DNA of 64,000 nt from assembly GCA_012064385.1 (NCBI GenBank), contig QRDG01000400.1, positions 145,131 to 209,130 of the forward strand, read 5' to 3'. The stretch comes from Puccinellia tenuiflora. Its lineage: Eukaryota > Streptophyta > Magnoliopsida > Poales > Poaceae. Below, piece after piece: positions 41,045-52,174 of this stretch (position 1 is the first letter of the stretch; each line of letters opens with the position of its first letter). The notes under the pieces were generated by a model. It made no database searches. It was not told the origin of the DNA and saw only the letters and a program-made list of their open reading frames with translations. Made by a program: the position numbers and the translations under genes.

Positions 41045-41880
41045 TAACAATGGTGGATCTTAACCAAAATTGGGGGGGGGGGGGGGGGAGCGAATAAAAA
41101 CATATGAGTGTTTGGGGAGGGGCAAAAGACTATATTTTCCATCTAAACCCTCCCCGAATTTTTTTCTTCACGACTTGGTCCAAAGTGGGGTGGGGCGGGT
41201 GGGTGGTGGTGGTAGGGTGTGGGGGCTATGGCCCCCTGGCTGCAGTATGCTCTACCACTGTAGTTTAAACACATTTGCTTGAAATTACAATAAGAATGGG
41301 ATATTTCCGTCAAGTCCACATATCATCTGAAAGATGAGACTGAAGAAGCTTGCTCCAGGGGCGCGCAGAACCATCATAAACATGCGGCTCACGCAACAAC
41401 TGGAACATGCTCTGGCAATCTGAGGTTCCAAATGAAGACATTCATGTGTGGCATCTCCTAAAAAAGTTCTCGTAGTGGGAGACAAGCTGCAGCGGTGACA
41501 GATAAGCCAGGCATATTCTGCATTATTTGCTTGTGGAAGGGTCGAATCTGACTGGCATTGAATGGATGTTAGACTGGATTAGGACGTCAGGATCGTTTGA
41601 GCAATCAGTGATGTTTACACAGCTGTTTATCAAATGTGGATTGCAAGAAATGAAGAGGGGGAGCCGACCAAAATTGAGCATCCTAAGTCTATTGCGCGTC
41701 GGGTCATGAACCTCGTGGATGAGTGGCAGACCCTGAAGATCATTAAATTTGTGAGATTGGATCGATGGTTGGAAACGTATGTCCATTTTTCCTCACTGTG
41801 CTGGTTACGTGTTGATATACTGGGCCAAGCCCTCAACAAATATACAAAAAGGTTGATACAATCACGAAGTTGAAAATCAA
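41045..41880 (+). pseudogene. LINE 3' region, zf-RVT fragment, copy 1
   Basis: 41381-41450 corresponds to the start of a zf-RVT domain, the reverse-transcriptase-associated zinc-binding region, but a small deletion shifts the frame. Further on, MWIARNEEGEPTKIEHPKSI reads at about 41634-41690. The whole block is repeated at 42691-45660, where two transposons have inserted, so this copy supplies the empty sites. Compared with copy 2 it lacks about 114 bp after GACTGGCATTG. Confidence 0.6.
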
Positions 41881-42166
41881 GAATCATGCGATCAATTTAT
41901 ATTCACACCGATCACACCTAACCATCTAACAACTTGAGCCTATGGTTTCAGCATCCAGGCTGAGGGAGCGCTCGTTTCCTCCTTCAACTCAGTGATACAA
42001 AGAAAATGCAGATGGACCGTTTTCAAAGGATCATAATAATGGAGGGTTCGAGATCAAGATTTAGTTAATTCTCAGCTAAGTTATGCATGCGATCCTTCTG
42101 GTAGCTTGCGTGTGGCGGAAAAAACTCTGGGGCGAGAGACCATCAAGTTATGCATCTCCTTCTCTC
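41881..42166. other. Upstream region of the small membrane-protein gene
   Basis: Holds no coding frame. The part from about 42155 on is shared with 57055 onward and forms the proximal promoter of the gene. Confidence 0.5.
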
Positions 42167-42172
42167 TATATA
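42167..42172 (+). promoter_or_regulatory. TATA box of the small membrane-protein gene
   Basis: TATATA lies 95 bases before the ATG and is followed by a CT-rich leader (CTCTGCTCTGCTCTGC). The paralogue at 57055 keeps TATAATACATGCGATCC in the same place. Confidence 0.6.
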
Positions 42173-42267
42173 CATGCGATCCTCTGCTCTGCTCTGCTCT
42201 CCCCCTCCTCCACCTCCTTCGTCGTCTTGTTGTCTTCAGTTCCACTCTTTTTTCCTCCTACACCTCC

Positions 42268-42483
42268 ATGGCGGTGGACAGCCCGCACGGGAGCTCGCTG
42301 GACGACGTCGGCGACCTTGCGGTGTTGCTGCACATGACACGCCGCACGTCCTTCGCCGCCGCGTTGGCGCTCGTCCTACTCTGTGTTGCGTGTCTCGTAG
42401 TGTTGATCGTCCACATCTGCATCATCGCCGGCCGTAGGTGCGCGGTGCTGCTCCGATGTCGACGCGTCCACCCCGACGTGTGA
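42268..42483 (+). CDS. Small single-pass membrane protein, 71 residues
   Basis: The ATG at 42268 sits in a good plant context (CCATGG) after a TATA box and CT-rich leader. The protein begins MAVDSPHGSSLDDVGDLAVL, a soluble acidic segment. It continues with TRR and a strongly hydrophobic stretch at about 28-54 (ALALVLLCVACLVVLIVHIC), and ends with a short basic Cys/Arg-rich tail (GRRCAVLLRCRRVHPDV). The prediction is one membrane helix with the basic tail on the cytoplasmic side, by the positive-inside rule. I do not recognise a family. A paralogue at 57165-58932 keeps the same start and helix, split by an LTR insertion. Conservation between the copies supports a real gene; no function can be given. 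Confidence 0.55.
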   Translation: MAVDSPHGSSLDDVGDLAVLLHMTRRTSFAAALALVLLCVACLVVLIVHICIIAGRRCAVLLRCRRVHPDV

Positions 42484-42489
42484 TCGTGA

Positions 42490-42597
42490 GATTATGAACT
42501 GTTAGTAATCCGTATTGCTATGATGCTTGTAATAATCCGTCTTGTTGTGCTGCTTGTAGTAATCGTTCTGTTGTGCTGCTTGTAGTGTCAAAATAGT
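42490..42597 (+). repeat. About 29 bp minisatellite in the 3' region of the small gene
   Basis: Three degenerate copies of TAATCCGTCTTGTTGTGCTG followed by CTTGTAG. The paralogue has similar copies at about 58930-59060, so the array predates the gene duplication. Confidence 0.75.
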
Positions 42598-42598
42598 G

Positions 42599-42690
42599 CT
42601 CCCTCCGTCCCAAAATATAAGGCGCACTATTTTTATGCTGGTCTTTGATGTTCAACTTTGACCAGTAATATATAATAAATGATAGGGATT
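42599..42690. mobile_element. Truncated Stowaway MITE
   Basis: The left end CTCCCTCCGTCCCAAAATAT is intact and the right TIR is missing. It ends where LINE copy 2 begins (CATATGAGTG). Confidence 0.75.
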
Positions 42691-42971
42691 GAGAAATCAT
42701 ATGAGTGTTTGGGGAGGAGCAAAAGACTAATATTTTCCATCTAAACCCTCCCTGATTTTTTTCTTCACGACTTGATCCAAAGTGGGGTGGGGCGGGTGGG
42801 TGGTGGTAGGGTGTGTGGGGGGGGGGCTATGGCCCCCTGGCTATAGTATGCTCTACCACTGCAGTTTAAACACATTTGCTTGGAATTACAATAAGAATGG
42901 GATATTTCCATCAAGTCCACGTATCATCTGAAAGATGAGACTAAAGAAGCTTGCTCCAGGGGCGCACAAAA

Positions 42972-44800
42972 CACTACCACAGAAAGGGCTATCTGTGGCG
43001 CACCAAATTTGAATTCTGTGGCGCACCCCCAGGTTTGCCTGGTGCGCCACAGAATTCTCGCCACAAAAAATATTTCTGTGGCGCACCCTGAGTCGTGCGC
43101 CACAGAAATAGCTCGGCAGGACCCCTATGCAGAGGAATTCTGTGGCGCACTATCCCTAATGCGCCACAGAAATATTTTAGTGGCGCATCCCACTGCCGTG
43201 CGCCACTAAATTTTTTTTGAATTTAAAAAAAAAGGGCGGCCAGATCTAGATCCAAATCTGGATCTAGATCTGGCCGCCGGAATTTCGCCGGAATTTCGTC
43301 GGAGCTCGTCGGAGACCGTGTTGCCGTGGGTGGAGGAAGGGGTCGTCGGAGGTCGCCGGAGGTGGAGGTGGAGGTGGAGGAGGAGGAGGTCACCGGAGGT
43401 TGAGGTTGTGGAGGAGGTCACCGGAGTTGTGGAGGAGGTCGCCGGAGGTGGAGGTCGCCGGAGTTGTGGAGGAGGTCGCCGGAGGTGGAGGTCGCCGGAG
43501 TTGTGGAGGAGGTGGCCGGAGGTGGAGGAGGAGGAGAGAAGATGTGGAGGAGAGGAGAGGAGAAGAGAAGGAGGAGGGAGGAGAAGGGGAGAGAAATGGA
43601 GAGGAGAAGTGGAGGAGAGGAGAAGGGGAGAGGAGAAGTGGAGGAGAGGAGAAGTGGAGGAGAGGAGAGGAGAAGAGAAGGAGGAGGGAGGAGAAGGGGA
43701 GAGGAGAAGAGGAGAGGAGAAGGGGAGAGGAGAAGAGGAGAGGAGAAGGGGAGTGGAGAAGTGGAGGAGAGGAGAAGGGGAGAGGAGAAGTGGAGGGAGA
43801 AGTAGAGGAGAGAAGGAGAAAAGAGAGGGAGAGAAGGGGGTGCCGGCGGGATTCAAAATTTGGAATCCCGCCCAACAATTCTGTGGCGCATGGGCTAGAC
43901 ATGCGCCACAGAATTGCATTTTTTTTTGAATTTTTTTGATTTTGCTGAAAAATTTCTTCTGTTGGACATAACTTTTTTTTTGTTTGGAATTTTGAGAATC
44001 CGAAAAATGTCCAACCGGGTAAACCCAGGTGAGGGCGGTTTCGAAATTTTCTCTAGTTTTTTTTAAGGTATTAAACGCATTTTTTCGACGTCGTACGCAA
44101 AAGTTATGCCCATTTTAATATTTTTCACCTACTTTTGGAAAAAAATCAAAATGTGTATTTTAAATTTTTCCTAACAAATAGACCCTAAACCTTCGCTATA
44201 TCTGAAAGGATTTTATTTTTTGATTTTTTTATCATTTTCTTTCACTTGGTGCAAAACTGAAAAGTCGATCCACGGGGGGGGGGGGGGGGGGTGCGTGGGG
44301 TGAAAAAATGCTGCACAATTCTTTCTGTGGCGCATGTGGAGCCATGCGCCACAGAATTGTGCAGCCCCTAATCATTGGTGCCGGGCCCACCATATTTCTG
44401 TGGCGCATGGGGCCAGATGCGCCACAGAAATGTCCACTTTCTGTGGCGCATCCAACACCATGCGCCACAGAATGTCGAGTTTCTGTGGCGCACGAGCCAC
44501 GGTGCGCCACAGAATTTACCCAGATGGACTTTGGCTCAATGATTGCTCGTGGGACCCACCGAAATTCTGTGGCGCATTATCTGTAATGCGCCACAGAAGT
44601 GTGCATTTTTGTGGCGCATCGGAAGCCATGCGCCACAGAATTTCGGCTTTCTGTGGCGCATGGGCAAATGATGCGCCACAGAAAGGCGAAAATTTCTGTG
44701 GCGCACCAGCATCCATGCGCCACAGAAATAATTCTGTGGCGCACCGATTAACGGTGCGCCACAGAGTGCCAACCTCCCTATAACCCTTTTTGTGGTAGTG
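42972..44800. mobile_element. Non-autonomous CACTA element, 1829 bp
   Basis: The ends are CACTACCACAGAAAGGG and CTTTTTGTGGTAGTG, with AAA on both sides (42969-42971, 44801-44803) as the 3 bp target duplication. CTGTGGCGCA/TGCGCCACAG units crowd 42990-43210 and 44328-44765, the same units as in the large CACTA at 18098-27293. The empty site in the LINE paralogue (CGCGCAGAACCATC at about 41361) confirms the limits. No transposase is encoded. The middle is a purine tract (43318-43835) and AT-rich DNA with an 18-base G run at 44274-44291. Confidence 0.95.
43318..43835 (+). repeat. Purine tract, (GGA/GAG)n-rich
   Basis: About 500 bp almost free of pyrimidines on the plus strand, made of GGAGGAG, GGAGAAG and GGAGGTCGCCGGAGG units. 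Open frames run on both strands (Arg/Glu-rich on one, Ser/Pro-rich on the other), an artefact of the repeat. There is no gene here. Confidence 0.9.
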
Positions 44801-44894
44801 AAACCATCATCAACATGCGGCTCATGCAACAGCTGGAACATGCTCTGGCAATCTGAGGTTCCAAATGAAGTGAACATTCATGTTTGGCATCTCC

Positions 44895-45253
44895 CAGTGG
44901 CGGGGGACGGAAACTTTTTGAATTCGGGCGATATCTTAAGCATAAGAACATTTGCGCACAAAATCAAAGTGTTTAGACACATTATATGATCCTAACCATT
45001 ATTACTTAGTGGTGGAAATAGAAATATATTTGAATCAAAATAGAACATACAAACATACTAGTAATAAAACTCTAATATCGTCTAGAAGTTCCACACAACG
45101 ACCATCCTAGTGCCGCACGCACGGCTCAAACCAACAGAGTTGGACTTATTGTTTACGTTTCCTATCGAGCGATACGATACGGATGTATCCTACTAGCGTA
45201 CATATACCAGATTTTTTGTCGCAAGCCAAGATACGGTGAGAGCTCCGCTACTG
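44895..45253. mobile_element. hAT-type MITE, 359 bp
   Basis: The inverted ends are CAGTGGCGGGGG and, on the other strand, CAGTAGCGGAGCTC. The 8 bp duplication GCATCTCC is perfect (44887-44894 and 45254-45261). The paralogous LINE copy has the single GCATCTCC at about 41453 without the insert. No coding capacity. Confidence 0.93.
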
Positions 45254-45727
45254 GCATCTCCTAAAAAAGGTCTTGTAGTGGGAGGCAAGGTGCAGCGGTG
45301 ACATATTAAGCCAGGCATATTCTGCATTAATTGCTTGTGGAAGGGTCGAATCTGACTGGCATTGTCCACACTCAGTTGAAACTTGGATTCTTGGAAGGTC
45401 GTTCATGACACTGGAGGCCCTTCCTATTGTGTCACCTCCAGGAGACATATCCCCAGCATCATGGAGATCTGCAGAATTGATGTTAGATTGGATTAGGAAG
45501 TCGGGATCGTTTGAGCAATCAGTGATGTTTATCAAATGTGGATTGCAAGAAATGAAGAGGGAGAGTCTACCAAAATTGAGGATCCTAAGTCTATTGCGCG
45601 TCGGGTCTTGAACCTCGTGGATGAGTGGCAGACCCTGAAGATATTAAATCTGTGAGATTGGAAACGTATGTGCATTTCTATATATCTAAGAGCATCTCTA
45701 GCAGAACCCGCAAAAGGGGCAAACTGA

Positions 45728-47221
45728 TGTCTACTACACACTTCTATTCTTGTAGACTTGTTGGGCCTCCAAGCGCAGAGGTTTGTAGGACAGCGGAAAA
45801 TTTCCCTTAAGTGAGTAATCCAAGGTTTATCGAATCCACGGGAGGTAGAGGTCAAAGATATCCCTCTCAAGCAACCCTGCAATTAAGATACAAGAAGTCT
45901 CTTGTGTCCCCAACACACCTAATACAATTGTCAGTTGTATAGGTGCACTAGTTCGGCGAAGAGATGGTAAAATGCAAGTGATATGGATGGTAAAAGGTGA
46001 TTTTGTAATTTTGTAATAAAAATGGCAGCAAGCAAACAAGTGACAAAAGTGACTAAAAACGGTGTATCAATGCTTGGAAACAAGGCCTAGGCTTCATACT
46101 TTCACTAGTGACTACTCTCAACATCATTAACATAATTAAACACATGATAGTTCCCACAAAAATACATGCATGATAGATGTTACTCGGAGATAATTCTTTT
46201 GTGGATCAAATAGGATGAGAATTGCGTAGGGCTACGAAAAGCACACCTTAAAGTTCGTATTCCACATCTATGGACACTTCATGCAGTCACTATCCGCATC
46301 CAAAAATAGTACTAACAAACACCACAACCTATTTCTTGAATAGTCTCTTTCTTCAATAACACAAGCATCAAAAAACCTCATGATCTATTCAATCCAACAA
46401 ATAAAGAACAAACTCATGATGAAGATCCTTCCAATCTATTATCCATAGAGTCACACACGACACCCATCCTGTCACCGAGGTACCATGATCACAACGGTGG
46501 CTCCGGAAATTGTACTAAATAACACCACTTGAGCAACATCATATCCATTACACATAGGGAAACATCATGTATTCAACTACACTAACAAAGCTCATGATCA
46601 CAACGAAGATCACATCACGGGAGAGAGAGATAACCACATAGCTACTTGTATAAGCCTCAGCCCCGGTGAGGGACTACTCCCTCCTCATCGCGGGAAGCAA
46701 CGGTGTTGATGGAGATGACCCCGGCGGTCGATCCCCGTCCCGGCAGGGTGCCGGAACAGGACCTTCTGAACCCCCGAAACTTGTCGGCGATGGCGGCGGA
46801 GCTCTGTTGCATATTTGGGAAAATCCTTTGGGGGTAGGGTTTTTGCATCAGGGATGATTTTATAGGCGTCGGAGGCGACCGAGGGGCAGGGGCGACCTGC
46901 GGCCGCGGCCTCCCCCTGGGCCGCGGCTGGTACCCTGCGGGGGACTTCTGGGCCTCAGCTGGACCTGCCATTTTAGCTCCGGTCCTTATTTGTCCAATAA
47001 AAAATCATCGTAAATTTTCGTCCAATTACGAGAATATTTCCAGAAGTAACTTTCTGCAACAATTTCAGCACAAAAACAGGGAACTGGCACTGGGCATCTT
47101 GTCAATAGGTTATTCCGACAAAATGCATAAAAATGATGTAATATGATATTAAAAACATGTGACAACATCACAAAACTAGCATGGATCACTCAAAAATTAT
47201 AGATACGTTTGAGACGTATCA
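45728..47221 (-). mobile_element. 3' LTR of a Sabrina/WHAM-type LTR element
   Basis: 1494 bp. On the minus strand it begins TGATACGTCTCAAACGTATC at 47221 and ends GTGTGTAGTAGACA at 45728. The bases before it on that strand, AAGCTTGGGGATGC, are the polypurine tract. The family name is from memory of common Triticeae LTRs and could be a close relative. Confidence 0.8.
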
Positions 47222-49791
47222 GCATCCCCAAGCTTAACTCCTACTCGTCCTCGAGTAGTTAAGTGATAACAAAATAATTTTTGATGAGACATGCAACCAA
47301 CACAAACATGATCAAGATAGTAATGTAAAGCATAGGATGTGAATGAAGTGATACAAAACAATTGTCTATAGTTGATAGCAAGAAAGCAATGAATAACCAA
47401 GTTGAATCATTTGAGCAAAACCTTTCATAAATAGTATGTTAAAGACATGAAAGCAATGTGATCCACATATTTGATTAATTATCAAAGTTAACAATTCCAT
47501 GACAAAAGTGTTTGAGAATCAAAACAAAGAAGTTGCAAGTTTTAGCAAAAAGCTTCAACTTCCAACGGTAAAGTCAATATAAAGATTCATGTTTAATCTG
47601 ATAATGCAATATGATCAATGATACCCAGGGTCAATGCTAGATGTTTGCTTTGGTGGAGATAGAAGGAAGAGGAAAACTGACTCAACATTAAAAGTAAAAG
47701 AAAGGCCCTTCGTAGAGGGAAGCAGGGATTAGTCATGTGCTAGAGTTTTTTTTATGAAACAGAAGTAAAACAATTTTGAGACATGCATGCTTTCGTCAAC
47801 GACTTCACAACAGAGAAGCTATCTAGTCCCCCATAACAAGCAAGGCTTTTAGACTTGTGAGAGAAGCTGGTTTTTAGAGGAGCGAGTACGCTCCTCTTTC
47901 TTCTTGGTTTCACCACTGTCCAATGTTTTGAGCTGATTTCTCAGATTTTCATTGCGCGGAGGAGAATGGTGAGTTATATTTATATTTTGCTTAAGCTGCT
48001 CTCGGGTTGATTCAAGTGAAGACGTAATCCATCGACACCGGGTGAAAGGGGGGAAATGACCTTGCTCGTCACGAGTTATATCTAGCTCTCTACTGCTCCC
48101 TCATGAGCTTAAAAACAGAGGCACAAAAAGGAGTATTTTGAATTTTTAAAGATAGCACATGACAAATTTACTTGGAATGGCAGGAAATACCATGCATAGG
48201 TAGATATGGTGGACTCAGCTGGCAAGATAGTTTGGCTTTGGGATTTGGATGCACGAGTGAACCATACACTCAGTACAAATTTTTGGGCTTAGCAAAGAAG
48301 GTGTTTGAAGCAAACATCTAAAATTAACCGGTAACAGAGTAGCATAAGACATTTATCAATCATAACCATAAAAGCTCCACATCGTCTCCAATGTTGACCA
48401 AACAATTCTTTTGATGGAAAGATTAGCTTAATGAATTAACAACTACGAAACACCACACAGTTTCAAGTTTTTAACAGTATTTTTTTACTAATCAATTCCA
48501 CTCAAATAACCAGCAAGTTTAAGCATTCATCTTAATATCTCAAAACAAATGAGAAGTATTAATTATCCACATAATGATCTACAATACTATGCAGGCTTTT
48601 GTTTCATTCCAATATCACATGCATAGCATTTTATCATTTTAACAAATCTACCAAGCAACCAAAACAACTCTCTAACAAATATACGTGAAGAACAATTGAG
48701 TTTAATATCAACTACTAGCAGCTCTAAACAAGATAAAAGCTAAAAGCGAGAGCTTACTAGCAAACAAACAGTAGCTAAGAATACTCAACAAGATATAAGC
48801 GAAGCGCATGAGTATTCAAATGAAAAAGTGGAGCGTGTCTCTCCCACACAAACAAAGCAAGGATCCAACAAGCATATGACCAGCAAACAAACAAACAAAA
48901 CTGAAAGTAAAAATATGCTCCAAGCATAGCACATAATATGTAAAGTGATAAAAACTTAGTTCAACGAAGACGACCTCATGATAGTCGATGAAGAAGAGGG
49001 GATGCCTTGGGCATCCCCAAGCTTAGACGCTTGATGGTTCTTGATATTCAGAGGGGGTGACATGGGGGCATCCCCAAGCTTGAGCTTTGATCCATCTTCA
49101 ATTTCTTCATGTTCCTCTCCTTTGGAACTTAAAAACTCCCTTCACACAAAACTTTTTCATAAACTGATTAGAGGGTTAGTGCTCATAAATTAAAATGCAC
49201 ATGTGTTCAACTCAAGACAAATTGAAAAAAACTTTATTGGGCATTAGATACTGTTTACTAAGCCTCAGTGTGTCACTCCTTTTCTAGAGTATCACATTTG
49301 ACGATAGTAAAAGAGACAAATACAAATAAAAGCAGAATCTGTCAAAAACTGAACAGTCTGTAAAGATCGAATTGTTCGAGGAACTTCTGTAGCTCAAATC
49401 GGAAAAGTCAAAACTAACGAAAGATATCTAAAAGTATCAGGCTTGCTGTCTAAAAATTGCAGAAAAAGATAAAATTCAGAGGATTTTTAGATTTTCGAAC
49501 AGTGAAGGATAAAATTCTGTTTCTGGACAGCAAAACAACACCTCGCACTTTCAATGCATTAGAGGCTAAACTTGGCACAAAAAACCAAAAGAAAAAGATA
49601 CAATGAAATTGCTACAGAGGCAACAACTTCATGACTCAAGAAAAACAAAAACAAACTGAAAGAAAAGAAAACATGGGTTGCCTCCCAACAAGTGCTTTTC
49701 TTTTAAGCCTTTTAGCTAGGCATGATAATTTTAATGATGCTCTCATAAGAATAAGAGTTGAAACACAAAATAGAGCATCATGAAGCAAATA
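47222..49791. other. Non-coding interior of the gag-only element
   Basis: No frame above about 70 codons has any recognisable domain. CATCCCCAAGCTT motifs recur near 47222, 49015 and 49070, and AAGCTTGGGG-like sequence appears again in gag at about 50375. In active relatives this space would carry pol. Confidence 0.7.
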
Positions 49792-52174
49792 TCAAACACA
49801 TTTAAGTCTAACTCTCTTCCTATGCATAGGCATCTTGTAAGAAAATAAATCATTGGAGCATAAAGCATTAAGCATAGGAAGGCAAAGCAGGTGCAACATT
49901 AAAACATTCAACATAAAGAGGGGAAACTTCATAAGATGAAAATTTATATAACCACACTTCCCTCTCTCATAATAACTTTCAGTAGAATCATAAGAAAACT
50001 CAATAACATAGCCATCACATAAAGCATTTTTCTTATGATTCACATGCATAAAACTATTATTACTCTCCACATAAGCAAAATCTTTATTATTAGTAGCATT
50101 GAGAGTAGGACTATCATATAGAACTTGGACATGATAGACTAATTGTGTATTAGAAAGATGATGTTCAGTAGGAGAGTAATAATTATGACGATTCTCGTAG
50201 GGATGATTAAAATCATTCTTTATGGCATAGTTATCATCACAATAATCATCAAAAATTGGAGGCATAATATCATCATAAGCAAGGGGATATTCATCTTTCC
50301 AAGCATATATTTTTGTAAACAAATCATCATGACTTTCAATACCAAAAGGATTTTTAAACCCATCATCCCCAAGCTTGGGGTTTTCCACATTATGATTAGA
50401 AGAAACATGAATATTCCCAACAGTATAACAATTATCAATATCATCATTTTCAAAATTGGTGCCAAAAAGATTTTCAAGATCATAAGTAGTATTATTTTCC
50501 CAATCATGATCATCACAATAAGTGACAGGCATAACATAATCTTCTTCAATAGTGCCTATAGACTTAACATCAAGATAATAATGAATAAAATTAAGCGGAT
50601 CATCTTAAATAATTTTTGATTCATGCTCATTAGGAACAACCATGATGGGAGAAATATGCTTAGGGGATGATACCGTTTCCTCTTTATTTTTACTCCTCCC
50701 TCTCTTCTTCTTCTTCACCACCTTAGGAGGGAGTGGTTGGAAAGGAAGCTTCTCCACATAATCTGATTCATTATTAGAAAAGACTGGAGAAACTTGGGAG
50801 AATCTCTCCCTTTCATTATCGGCAACATAAGAAACATATGTCCTTTTATACTTTGGTGAAGTGATATTCTTTCTAATTTTTACAATGTAAGCATTGTCAC
50901 GGCAATTCACAACACAATAATGATAAGCTCCCTTGAGAATGCTATTTTTCCCAAAAGTACTACTATCTAACCAAGAAGTTTTTTCTGATAACTCTTCACA
51001 CCCCAAAAATAAATTAAGTTTATCACAAAGACTAGAGGTGATCATGTTATCACAAAACTGGCTAATAATTCTATCATTAAAGTACGAGCATTGGAAATTA
51101 AAATGACCTTCTTCATTGCAAAGTTCACACATAAAAGGATAGAGGCCATTTAATTCACTAGCAAATTTATATAAATCCTTAAGCCATTTGCTAGTTCTTT
51201 CATGCTTATGTTGCTTACAATATTTATCTTCTTCAACCCGAGTGCTTTCACAAGGTCTATGCACTCCACAAAAATTAACATGCTTATATGGAACATTATT
51301 TGTAGAGATTGGATCATGTCTATTGCAATCATCATTAACAATTTCATTTTGTTTGCAAATGTCTTTGAAAGGTTCATGATGCTTAGACCATTTCTCTTTA
51401 GGAATATTAATATGAGAAGCAAAAGATTTATAGATGTCAACAACTATATGAGAGTCAAGTCCAAACTTAGCACTAAGCTTATTAAAACTATCAGTTTCAA
51501 CAAAAGACTTAATGCAATCATACTCATAATTTATACCTGACTCTTTACCTTTGTCGATCTCCCAATCTTCAATGTTGCGTTGAATCTTTTCAATAAGATC
51601 CCATTTAGCATCAATGTTCTTACTTGTAAAAGAACCCATAGAAGAAGCATCAAGTATTTCCTTGTCATGACGAGATAGCCTTGCATAAAAATTGTTAACA
51701 ATAATATCCTTGGAAAGATCATGGTTAGGACATTTAAGAATTAATGATTTCAATCTCCCCCAAGCTTGAGCAATGCTCTCTCCGCCAAAAATTGTAGATA
51801 TAATTTCTATCTTGATGAATTTCATGAAGAGGATAAAATTTAGAATAAAAGAGAGACATAAGCTCCTTCCAATCCAACAAGTGAGAATTGTCTAGCAGCC
51901 TATACCACTCCAATGCTTTCTCCTTAAGTGATAAGGAAAATAATTTCCTCATGATCACCTCTCTTGATACACCTGCAATCTCAAACAACCCACATAATTC
52001 TTTAATATAAAACAGATGATAACTAGGATGTATAGCTCCATCTCCTGCATAGCAATTACTCATAACCCGATCAATTATCCCCATCGGTATTTTGAAAGAA
52101 ATACATTCAGTATGTGGAGTAACCTTATCCACCATAGGAGTAATTTGGCATGTGAGGTACCTATATGGAAACAA
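49792..52174 (-). pseudogene. Retrotransposon gag, broken into three parts
   Basis: 52174-51734 reads the gag domain (LFEIAGVSREVIMRKLFSLS, ALEWYRLL, WKELMSLFYSKFYP). A frameshift near 51790 moves the reading to 51825-50605 (AWGRLKSLILKCPNHDLS), which contains a zinc knuckle C-x2-C-x4-H-x4-C (CELCNEEGHFNFQC, about 51125-51084) and a basic KKKKRGRSK segment. A TAA at 50605-50607 interrupts the same frame, which resumes to 49792 with an acidic, Asp/Asn/Tyr-rich tail ending MHRKRVRLKCV. Gag packages RNA into particles. With a frameshift and a stop this copy is dead. Confidence 0.85.

Larger units (their letters stand above)
42691..45660 (+). pseudogene. LINE 3' region, zf-RVT fragment, copy 2, with two insertions
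   Basis: Homologous to 41101-41760. Without the insertions at 42972-44800 and 44895-45253 it aligns to copy 1 almost base for base. 44833-44892 reads WNMLWQSEVPNEVNIHVWHL, the start of a zf-RVT domain, and MWIARNEEGESTKIEDPKSI reads near 45539. Stops and frameshifts are present. It keeps about 114 bp that copy 1 lost. Confidence 0.65.
45728..52174 (-). mobile_element. Gag-only LTR retrotransposon, 5' end missing
   Basis: Consists of a 3' LTR, a long non-coding stretch (47222-49791) and a broken gag (49792-52174). There is no protease, reverse transcriptase or integrase, so the element is non-autonomous. The 5' LTR and the beginning of gag are missing beyond about 52175, where the sequence changes character. 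Confidence 0.8.

Noticed and set aside
43206..43939. Ser/Pro-rich (minus) and Arg/Glu-rich (plus) frames over 170 codons
   Set aside because: Simple-sequence artefact of the purine tract inside a CACTA element whose limits are proven.
50143..50619. Ile-rich plus-strand frame of 158 codons
   Set aside because: It is the antisense shadow of the Asp/Asn/Tyr-rich gag tail on the minus strand.
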